Source: Psococerastis gibbosa | Lineage: Eukaryota; Arthropoda; Insecta; Psocodea; Psocidae | Assembly (NCBI GenBank): GCA_963971405.1 | Contig: OZ020484.1 | Span: 39,578,770-39,642,769 of the forward strand | DNA length: 64,000 nt | Direction of reading: 5' to 3' | Shown: positions 48,801 to 60,800 of the stretch, in pieces | Layout: each line of letters begins with the position of its first letter | Position numbering within the stretch: position 1 is the stretch's first letter | Translations under genes and position numbers: made by a program | Notes under the pieces: generated by a model | The model's database searches: none | Seen by the model: only the letters and a program-made list of their open reading frames with translations | What the model was told of the DNA's origin: nothing

Positions 48801-51800
48801 ACTTATCCGGGAATAAGCATAAATTATTCTAAATAAGCCCCAAAGAATTTAACTTCAATTACGGGAGTTTAAGTAGAATAAATTAATATTGCAGATTGTT
48901 TTGCCAACAGAGATAATTGTGGCATATGTTATGTATAGACGTTGCCGTATGTGCAAGTCCCACACCCAGCGAAATTGTGTACTTATCTTGTGCAGACCCA
49001 CTACCCGCCATATAGGAAATGGTCTACAGCCCGCTATGAGTTTTATTATAACAAAACATGGGTTATACGTATACCTTACCATAGAATAATATTTACTATA
49101 GAATGCTAGTCGGTATAGGGCCGTCTGTGATTCCAAATAGGAAAATCACATGAGCCGAGTCACAAAATATTTGCGTCCCAGTTTTAACCAATCAAATTAA
49201 TTTATTAAGAAACAATTGTGAGTGTATTCGAACGTTCTATAAAACTTGGCCTACTATTGGCTGCCTGTTTTGAAGTCAACATTCATTTTCAAAACAATAA
49301 CAACGCAGCAGAAATGAGTGGGTTTTTGATAAACAAAAATGATAAAAATTATTTATTGATTCAATCTCTACAACAATACCTACTTTACTATAATAAAATA
49401 AGTTCGGTTGTTGGATTGAAAACTTCAGAGTTCACACTATGCTACACATTATGTAAAGTACAGTAGCCAGTAGGCCTACAATAATACTTCTAAAAGGTAA
49501 GTGAGTAATTTATATTAAACCCACAATAGCTTTAATTCTTCTTAAAATGTTGCATTGTTGCCGTCTTGTAGCCTAATTAAGTCACTTAGCACACTCCCCA
49601 AACACACCGAGTCCAACAAGTTACTGTACAACCTATGAGAAGCATTTTTAAGCCTTTGCATGCATGGGGCTTGCGAAGTAATAATTTGGGACAGTGACTT
49701 CCCTCTATGGGTCCACTGCAGCTTACAGTAATTAACTAAAACAAAATATGTTGTCTTATTTTAATTGGTATGTATCGGTAGGCTAATATTATTGACATTT
49801 TTAGGACAGCAGATTTCGAGGAACAGGGGCAGAGGAGGCGTCTCGTCCCACCAGAGTAAATGTTGAAGCAAGGAAATTCGAGTGGAAACTTTAAGTCAAT
49901 GCAAGACAATTTCTACCAGAAGGAAAAAGTTCCTTCCTCTTCCCTGTAAATTACTTTATATTTGTTAATACATTAATGTCATTGTATTATGCCGTATTTT
50001 AAAAGCCTTTTCCATGGAACTCACCTTGAGTTTTCACTTGCCACCCATGGCTTACAGAGTCAAAAGGAAGGGAACATGGTGGGTGTCACCGTATTGCGTT
50101 AGTGAGGAACTACCTGTCTGAATAAATAGGGGTTGTGAAAATGTCCAATACATGGTCTACTGTCACAGTATGCTAAGACGACGCAAAGACGTTTTTTGCC
50201 ACTTTCCCCATACAGCTGGTTTTGGTTTAAAATGTCAAGCCCCCAGTGGCCTGTACGAAAAAGCCCTAATGAATGCTTGCCGTAACGCAAAGTACAGTAC
50301 TCCTTCTAAACTCATGTAGGAACATAATTTGAAGTATTGTATGTGATACTTCCATACATTAATACATACTGCGTACGATACCACGAGCATTTTTTTTTTT
50401 TAAATATTCATTGACCATTGTACTGTAGATAGGCCTAGGTGTGCGAATGATACAAAAAACTAGTTGGTTTCATTAAATTTGGGTCATTATAGATTTATTA
50501 ATATGAAATGACACATTAAATTGATATTAACTACTACATTTCAATTTTTAAATTTGTGCGGGAAACACCCAAGCGCTACCAAGTGGCCAAAATCCGAAAG
50601 TGGGACGCAAATATTTTGTAACTACGATCCTGTGATTTCATGAAAAAAATCACAAAGCCCTGAAATACTGCATCCTATGTATAAGCATAGGAATGCCAGT
50701 CTGCTTATTTCGATTGGCAGGCTATGTACCTTACTTACAGGGGTACCACATGACATGAACAGAATGAATTTCATTCATTTCTTTCAACGGCATGGTAGGT
50801 CTGATGAGCAATAATTATAATGTGATAACGAGATAAATGGCAGCTAATGGGAATAGTTGTTAAAGTAGCATAAACGCACCGGCGGAACCACTTAGATTGC
50901 TAATCATTTGCTCAGGTATGACTCCCAATGAGAGAAGAAGCGGTTGAAACACGATGTGAGCGTCCAGCAGACAAAGCGAGTCATGGATTGGGAATAAGTT
51001 GTAGGCTCCCACTGGACTCACACCGGCACTGCTTACTTTGGGCGGCGCCGCTGGAGAAGAGACCTGAAAAAAATAAAAGGTATTATTGAAGTAGCCTAAA
51101 TAACAAATTAATAATATATTCACAATAATAAAAGTAATTGTGGCGCAAGAGAGGGACTTCCACTGCGTACTCGGGGAATTTCTTTCACAATTATTAATTT
51201 ACTCTTGACAATAATTTTTTAACATACCCAAGCTTCAGGCATCTCTTCTTCATTTTCCTTAACAAACTCCTGCTGCTTCGCCATCCAGCTATAAAGGTCT
51301 TCCTGGTGGGCATCCAAACCACTTAGCGAGTGATGGCTATCGTTGGGATTCGATATGGTGCTGTGATTCGAACCAAAGTGTTTTTCATCTTCTTTCAGCA
51401 CAGCATAGCCTGAAACATTTTAACCTCAAAGTAGATTTGTAAGAAATTGAAATTATGTTATCTTCAAATAATTTTAAATGACTAGTGTAAGATCGCGGTG
51501 TAGGCAGCACAATACTTATTGTAAGTTTAGAACACTATTTTAACTGAATTTAAATTGAATTATTGCAAGAGTAGAACAATTTTAATTGCTCACCTTGATC
51601 ATTAGCCCCAAATTTTCCAGATTCTGGTGAAAAAGGGTGACCAGAGTTTAGAATCGGGAAGACAATAGTAGCTCTTGATGAAGATGGGGGATTCACCTGC
51701 GGCAAGTGCTTCTTTTTCGTAGCTGATGGTAGCGAAGGCGATGTCGGCGAAGTCAGAGTGCTAATATCTACTTCTTGCGTTTCATCTGGTTTGGGCACTG

Positions 51801-54800
51801 GAACATAAAATACTCAGAGAAATAGTATAATTTATAAAAAAAAAAAAAAAAAAAATACAAGTACCCACAGAACGTCAACAAAAAAGAAGTAGGACTAAAA
51901 GTTAACAGAATATGGTATGAAAGCAAGAGAATCATCAACCGGAAATCAAATGGAGTTAGCAGCGAACCGATCAGAGAGCATGATGCACAAACGCACATAC
52001 CTTTGCCAAAACAGTTGCTGCTAAGCCGAGATACAATCATAAAAGTCTACGAAGTACAACACTGAAGATGTCGACCACAGATGATGACGAAACGTTTGGG
52101 CGTACGCTTTCAGACCGACCACGGCCCATTAGCGCGGATTCTACTGCTTCACCAATATAACGAGACACCTGGACTTACCATTCGCCTCTGCCTTTTCTTG
52201 AGCCTTTATTGTGTTAATCAAAGTACCCGCTTCCGTTTCGATTAGAACAGCACACTCATCTGTAACTTCATTTTCTTCTCCAGAATTATTTTCCTCGGTG
52301 CCAAGAACCTCGTCTTCGGAATTAGGAACGGCAAAAGTGACATTCAAAGGTTTCAGGTGTCGAAGTTTGTAGTTGTGGTCCAAAAGGAGTGGACTGTAGA
52401 GTACACTTTTCCACTGCCTACTTAAAACTATGACTCCCTGCAAAAATATTTAAAAATACAGTAGGCTACTTCTTCACCAAGTATATAATAAATAATAGCA
52501 AACATAACTGTCAGCAAATTTCTGGCACTTCCGGCACTCAAAGATTGGGTAGAAAACAAATTACAGTACTTCGTAATATTCCCGCTTAAGGACAAGTTTT
52601 CAAATTCAAACGAATCTGTGATATATACTTTAGACTGAGTATGAAGGTATGCTATGGATTACTACCGAATACCAGTTCAAAATCAGTATATTATAATGGC
52701 TTCGCCATAGTAAGGCCATAGGATAATAAATGAGCAAATATTTTACCTGGCGCAGAACAGAAAGGGGAGGCAGATGCATCTCGGCTAGGTTTTCTTCTAC
52801 ATTTTTTATATCCATCAAAAGTAAATACTTCTGCAACACATTGCAAAGCTGACAGGACGGATCTTCTTGCAACGTCTTGGCAAGAGGAGTAAAGCGTCTA
52901 TATCGACTCTAAAATGTGAAAAAAAGCATCTATGTTATGACGATAAACCCCTATAGAGTTTAATGGAAAACTGGGGAAACTTCTGGTCACTCCTAACACT
53001 CGGCTCCATTCCATTCGATCCATAACTCCTACTATAGCCCGAGCTGCTTCATCCAAGCTGACTGCCAAGTCTCCCGCTGATGATCCGCCCCCCTTTTTCT
53101 TGGACAGCCAACGCTGGGGACGCCCATTGCATGGCATGGCGTGTCCAAGCAACTCCAGCCTCCGCCCTCGCAGTTTGGCGGTAACAATAGACGCGCGTGT
53201 CTGCCTATCCGGGGGCAGTATGATGTGTGCATTGTTTCAATTCTTGCGCAATATCAACTTCAAGTGAGTGTGGACAGCAAGACAGAACTCCAGATTACAA
53301 CACATTTCAGTGGCCGACACTACAGCCGGGAGAGTAGAATTTATTGGTCACCCTGCGAGACCAAGGGCGAATACATCCGTTCTCACATATCGACCTACCC
53401 CCGGAGTTGAACAAGTATGTTCTAGCTCTTCGGTTCCTTAATAAGATAGGAAAGTAGGCAAACTGTTTTAGACGGTTCCTGGACAAACATTGCAGATTGC
53501 CTTACCAAACCACATCAAACAGGTAAAACAAAATTTTTTGATGAGCAAGCCTAAGAAACGTTACCTTCACGGGGCCGTGAATTTCCCGGACTTCGAGAGC
53601 TTCAGCCATTAGACAGGACATGACTCCACTGGAGCGTCGGTACATGGATCTCAGCAAATGCATGAGACGGGATGCGAAACGACTACTAGGGTTCATCCAC
53701 GCGTTTATGGCAGGAGACGCGGTGCTCAGTAAATTCCAATCTAACCTGAAACCCCAACTTTCATCACTCCCCGCACCCATAAAATTTTATTCAGCGTGAA
53801 GAAGTTTTAAGACAATGGAGAGATTCAACAAGCCCATCATTTGCCAGGGGGAATGGAATCATGAAGTAAAACTTGGAGAGCACTTCAGTTCTGAAACGTA
53901 TTCGCTATTTACTGATTTCCCATCGGCTTTCTTAAGAGCAATAGAGTCAAAGTATGGAAAAAATTATATTGGCGATTGTATATACTCGTACAGTATGTGC
54001 CAAAATCAGGAATATAGCTCAATCCATGGATCAAAATATTCGTACGTAGGTAAGTAATTTTTTTTCGACATTTTTATCAACCTCCGATATAGTTGGTACC
54101 TACCGAAAATGTTTTTAAACATTTTAGTTGAATATGTACGAAAAACAAGAAGCCATACCTAGTATAATCGATTTTTCTAGTGATAGGAGTAGGGGGTGGA
54201 GCCGCAAAGTTGAACCACATAGCTGCGATTTCTATTACACAAGACGAAGTATTCCTGTCTTCTTGAGGAAGCTCAGCAACGCTGCTAGGCGCTCCACCAG
54301 CGCTTGGGACATTCTCTTGTGCAGGTTTAGGCGTCGGAGGATTGGGCGGAGGTGGTGTTGGCACAACTTCTGGTGGCTTGCTGAAATTAGAACATATTAC
54401 AGATCCAAATAATTCGTGCAAGTCGAGTAATTTTTATTGAACCCATCATAGATGGTGCTACCTTTTCAAAACATGTGAGCAATAAAGAATAATTGCTTCA
54501 AGAAGTACATAGTAAGAAAGATTTGGTTATAGTTTTAATATTTCTATATTTTTTATGCTTCTAAGTTTTCACTTTTTAGGGAAACCCCCAATTGGTGATT
54601 TGCATTAATAAAGAAGAAACCTGAGGCAGTGGTTTGGCAAGAGCACGACTTCCCTTTTCAGAGCAGCAGTCTCTAAGGTCCAAATAGCTACGATGATGGT
54701 TAATCATCGATAGGAGAGGCATTTAAAGAAGAAGAAGGAAAGAGAAGAGTCATTTATTATTCCTTAACATTAGGTTATGATTAGCTAATGACCTATATTC

Positions 54801-57800
54801 GCGAAAAATCTCCAATGTCTTACCTTCCCAACTTGGACTCAAACTTTTGCTTCAAATTTCTTCCTTCAATGAAGCTGTTGAGGGAGGCAGCAGTTTTGGA
54901 GGAGAATCTCATAGCAGTGAGCAGTTGCTCAGTTTGACTTATCACTGTAGGAGGACCGCTAGCTACTTTCTCCTTAGTCTTTTCGACGACGACCGGCTCG
55001 GGAGGAGGCAGCTCTGCCGGCATCGCTTTATCGTACCGCTCATGTTTCACTACCTGAAATGCAAAATCAGCTTCAGGATACACTCAAGTAGGAAAGAGAA
55101 ACATATTATCCAAAAGTACCAAAGTTAAAATATTTAGCCCACACCATTATTAACTATTTTAATCGTACTATGGCAGTGGGCTACCCCTAAAAAACATAGT
55201 AAAGTATGATTAACCTTCAAGAAAGCCAAGTGCCAGATTCGTTAACCAACCCGGGTATTTACGAACGTGATGGTGGAAAATAGTAAACAGTAGATAGAAC
55301 TTACCTTAATAGACACTCCCTCTAGGCCGGTTTCGAACATAATAAACCCCAGCTTTTCCTGACTAGGATCCTCCTTCGCTTCTCGCTGGGGTTGGTCTCC
55401 CCTTTCTGACCTCGTTAGGGAATGAACTTTTGCGCACGTGAATATGACCTTGGAGTGCTGCGCGGGGATAGCGGTGACCACAGCGTCTTTCAGTATCGAG
55501 CACTCATTGGGCAGTCTCCGCAATTGAGCGTGAATTTTTCCTATAATTAATTAAACTATAAGGCCCGGTACACGCGGACAATTGGCCGAAGTCTGTTTCA
55601 TTGAAGGAGTAGGGTATTGAAAGAATATGGTTGGTGCAATCCCACAGGGACTAAATCAGAAGATTTCAATAATCAGGCGTGTCTGGGGAAGAACCGTTCT
55701 TGTTCATGCGATCGGCTTAAATAAAATAGGCAAGAAATCTTCTGCTAGCCCTGTGGCTACAATGAAAAAGACGTCGGCAAATCTGAACTGCGAGAATCGT
55801 TCGTGGGTAGGGGGCCTAAACGAGCCAGTAAATCAGAAAATTTACTTTAGACATCGCCTTTCGGATAGATGCATAATATGATCAAGGCCACTTACCTAAG
55901 TTTAACATGACTATAATTTCAGTCTGCTGTTTTTCAGAAGACTCAATATACACGGGATCGACACCGGCCGGGTCGCGGGTCGTTAACGAATTGGTTCCAC
56001 TGAGAAGGGGTCGTCCGCTTCGGGCTAAAATCCCAGTTTTCTTTTGACTCGGAATGACTGTAGGACGTTGGTAAGTTTGCACTATTTCACGAGTCTGAAA
56101 CCAAGTGTGGTTATAAGAGACATTGTAGATAATAGCGAATTTTCAATTTCCTCAACTTTTAGGGTCACTCCGACCATCTTCAGCTTCATAGAAAACAACT
56201 AAATGTAGCTGAAAGAGTTCTCATTTTCAGGAAATAAATAATTGTATGCAAAGCCTTTGCAAAAGAAAAGTAGCTAATCCTGTTTGTACAATTTAAGAGA
56301 CCCACTATCCGATTTAAGAACAAAGGCAAATTTGACAGAGAATATAGATTGTACGGACTTAGTAAATAAAAGAAATGCCCTCTACACTTTGATAACGTAT
56401 AGCATGCGGCGGTCAATAACACCGATTGCCGACAGCTCTGGAATCAAACTTGATGCCTAAGGCCAATCGGTGTTCCTCGCGACCACATACCATGTATCGA
56501 AATGTAGAGGAACGTTTCTTCATTTAAAGCCTTGTAATTTTTCGATGATAGCTTTATTATTGATATTTTCTGTCTCATAGCCTATAAGGCTTTTTCCTTC
56601 CGGTTGTCTTTTAATTGCATCTTACTTCACAAAGCGTTAGTTGGACTTCCATTGTCTGTTGTGTTGGTAGTCATTAGAGGCAAGGGCCTCACAGTTATCG
56701 AACAATTAGAGCGGATCCCGTTGTCAGTGGAAGGAGGCGACGTTTCGGGAGTGTGTGCTCCCATCATCAGGCCTAGGCCTGAGAAGGACAGATGGTTTAG
56801 TCTTAATAGGGGCTGATAGTTTCTGGACAATTGACTCATTGCTCTTGTATTCTTCTCTGAACTATTCAGTTAATCCAATCCCCTTAAGGAGTTGCTAAAT
56901 AATTCAGAGAAGAATACAAGAGTAATCAGCAATTCAGCAATTCAGTCCTTCTCTGAAGGTAGTAGCACCCACTCCCGAAACGTCGCACCCTTCACCTGAC
57001 AACGGGCGCCACCTCTAATGACTACTAACAGAACAGGAAATGTCAGTCCGACTACCCCTATGGAAAATAATATAACGCCAATGACATTAATCTTTACCAA
57101 TAGGTTAATTGTATCTAACAAAGTATTCGAATTAAAAATTAAAGGTACCTGTTTTTCGAGATGAAACTTTGCCGTCACTTTATCTAAGCAAACCGCAAAA
57201 ACGGAAACACAGGCAAAGTCGCGGATATTGTCGAGAGCCGAGAACGGCGTCAGCTCCTCAACGACAGAGGCTTGAAGTAGGGTCACGTTCACCTTGGGAA
57301 ATACAATAACTCCCTGAGTCTGCACAGATATACTCTGCTGGTACACATTGGATTGCATCAGTCGCGCTACATCTCCACTTTTGTCCTTTCCTGAAATTAA
57401 TAAACGCATATCGTAACCAAATACTGCAACAAAAGCTCTTTTTCTATTAGATTTCAAGAATCAGTGAAAGCAAAAGCTCTTCTTCTATTAGATCTCAAGA
57501 ATCAATGCAAATAAAATAACAAGGGATTTGCCGACATATTTACCAAGTTAACCATGATAATATTATCATTTCCGTTCAGCTCACCTTGCTTGGCTTTTGT
57601 ATCAACAACAGGACTGGTAGCAGGGAAGTCATTAAAGTACTCATTCTTCTTTAAAACATTGGCCTCCTTCACTTTTGAAATGCATTCGGCATGGAGGTGG
57701 TTCAACACAGTCATCGGATGAAGAGATGATAATGTCGGCAGCAATGAATCAATAAACCTGTTAATCAATATTAAACGATAAAACATAGCATATAACAACT

Positions 57801-60800
57801 ATACAGTAATTCCCAACCGGTTGTCAGCTGACCAAAGGCAAGCCGCGAGAACCTTCCAAGTACATACATATAGAATTATGAAAGCTGAGCATACTTTGGC
57901 ATTAGCAAATACGCAGATACTCGAGCACTTAGTTCTATTGAAAAGTGAGTTAGTTTATACAATATGTGAAATGCATTAAAACCTACTATTTCGCAACCGT
58001 ATTGAAAGAAATCCCCGGGGGAATATCCCATTAGCCTAGGGTCCAGAAATTCGGTGTGCAGCTATACAAGGGACGATATTTCCACCTATCTGAGGAGGGA
58101 TTTGCGCCATCACTTCTTAAAAACATTCTGCTTTATTTTAACACCTTTGAACGGTTAATTTTTTGTTAAAGATCCAAGTTCAGACTGAGTAGGCCGCAGA
58201 ATATTGAACTACAGCTAAGGGAAGATGTAAAGAACAGAGGCTTGATTAATTTTCTTATTTCTAATTTCACATAATTACCACTTCATCATGGGATGCTGAG
58301 GTACCCCTAATGTTTAAGGTAAAATCTAGTAAGGAATACCTTTGGAGGGATTCCAGCGCCAGCGGAGAAATCATGACATCGGCATCTCCCTGAAAGCGGA
58401 CAACAATGGTTGTGCGCTGCCCTGCATCGCACGGCGCCTCCAACAACTCCTCCGCGGCCTTCACTTCTTCCTCGCTTTTAACTGGAGCCATCACATTCTC
58501 CTCCCAATTATACGGATGTGTCGGAGTCCGACACGATGGTGGAGGAGTGGCCTATAATTTTAAAAGAAAGAAAGGAAGTTTGGTCAAAACATTAAAAAGA
58601 AACCTTTAATGAAAAGGCATTCAATGAATTGACTGATGGACTTGATCTGAAAGTGTACTTTCCAACGTGTCGTTAATATTTGCGGCAAAATTTTTAGTGG
58701 CACTACGTAGACTTCTAAGATTGTGTCTCAGTGGCTTAGTTGCTCCGACTGCTTCAACATTAATGAATTTATATTCCATGCTCAACGACCATTTTGTACT
58801 TGTAATACTAGGGCACCAAAATAATGATGTCCAATCCGAATTTCACTAAACAAATGTTTTTGTGATAGGCTATGGGTTTTCTTACCTGATCATGAAGGCG
58901 GCTTATCATTCTTAAATATGTAAACCCCTCGGTTACGTTTTTGAAATAAGGCATGTAGTTTCCACCTAAAATATTTCAAATACTAGGTAGAGTTTCAGTT
59001 TCAACATGAGATATAATTTTATCACTTGCCCTTGCCATAAAAACTGGGTATTCAATTTGTGTCAAACGAAGGAGAAAACAACACATAAATACCTCCATAC
59101 GTTAGAAACCCGTCTTCAGACTTTTTGAAAAGAGTTCCAGGGAGAGAGAAGGCGTCACATCCAGAAGGCACATTACAACTAGCCCAGTTGCAGCAGCCGA
59201 GCTATAAATAGCAAAACGAATGTTATCGATTATTACTGAATCAACATCAATCGCGGATGTAAACAAGAGGTATACTGAACAATTAAGGTAGTACCTACTT
59301 GACTTTCAATTAATACAACAATATTAAAAGCAAATAAACCTGCAATTTGCATGAATATATCGTTAAGCATTCAAAAATAGTCACTGGATAATAGCGTAAG
59401 ACTTTCTAGCTAAAACATCTACTACAATAGTCTGAATTTCATAACTTAGACCGTCCGGAGGTCACTTATTCTAACCCACAGTAAACATACGAAACTAATA
59501 ATAATAATAATAATAATGCGTGTATTTATCAAAACAACATAACAAATTTTACTGAACCGGTGCCACAAAGCCAAAGAACCGGTCCGAGTTCACTCGAACA
59601 TGCTTTCCAATTTATCAAAATTATTAGATAGAGAAAATTAGTAATTTTATGGCAAATATTTTTCCTATGGTTAAATTTCCGATATCTCGGGGGGGGGGGG
59701 GGGGGGCGGTTGTCCACCTGACGTCACTGGAAGTGAGGTAAATTCTCGATAGGTCAAACAAACACATTAATTACCACACAGCAATAATGGCAGGGCATGC
59801 AATGCATTTGAGCGCGAATTTTCTATCATTTTTTTCAAAAAATAATTTTTTGGGCAAAACCAAATATTTTTTTGGGAAAGCAACCTATCCGGTTTCGTTA
59901 CTCAATTTAACACCTAAAACATGCTTGAAGGTAGAAATCATCGATAGAAAGGTTTCGCATTTTTTAGTCATTTTTTCATTAAAATTTAGTTATTTTTATT
60001 TTTTTACCCCCAGAAGCAAACTATCAAGGGGCAAGCGACCCCCCGCATTTTGTCAACATTAATAACGACTACAATCCACGAGAATTTAAAAGAAATCGTT
60101 GGAGCCGTTTTTGAGAAATAATTTTTTTAGACGTTTTTTTGGAGTTTTTTGAAAATAAAACCCCCCCAAATTGAGTTAGCCCAAAAAAAAAAAAAAATGG
60201 TCCCGAGGTATGATTTTTGTGAACCTACATGCCAAATTTCACTCAAATCCACTGAGTAATTTGCCCGGAAATCGACGAACAGACAGACAGACCGACAGAC
60301 CGACAGACAGACATTTTGTAAAAACCACTTTTTTGGGTTCCTGGGACCTCAAAACGTGTAAATCCGTTGAAATCTCGGAATCGAAAATTTCGACCATCAC
60401 AAATCTTTCCTTATACTACGTATAAATTGGAAAGCAAAAAGCGCGTTGGGATCACAAACTCTCTCACTCTGTCTTATAGTCCGTTAAATAAGTTTAATGA
60501 GAATACTACATAGGTTTCGTCTCCAAACTGACTATGTAGCATGATATCGATGGTGAAGACAAAATAGTTATCCAATAATCTGTTTACAGCAGCCTCTTTG
60601 CACACGAAGAACTATTGCAATTACACCCACACACATTACAAACAGAGCTTAACATAAATAAACACTGCGACACTGCACAGCTCAGCCCAACACCCTGTTC
60701 CTAATTTATGTAAGGCAGAGTCTTCCTATGTTAAATATAGGTTAGAATAAGAGACCTCTGGATGGTCAAAGTTATGAAATTCAGGGTATATAGTGCATAA

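Noticed and set aside
54128-54412. 94-codon plus-strand frame
   Set aside because: Antisense to the proline-rich BLTP1 exon 13; its Arg-rich composition is the expected shadow.
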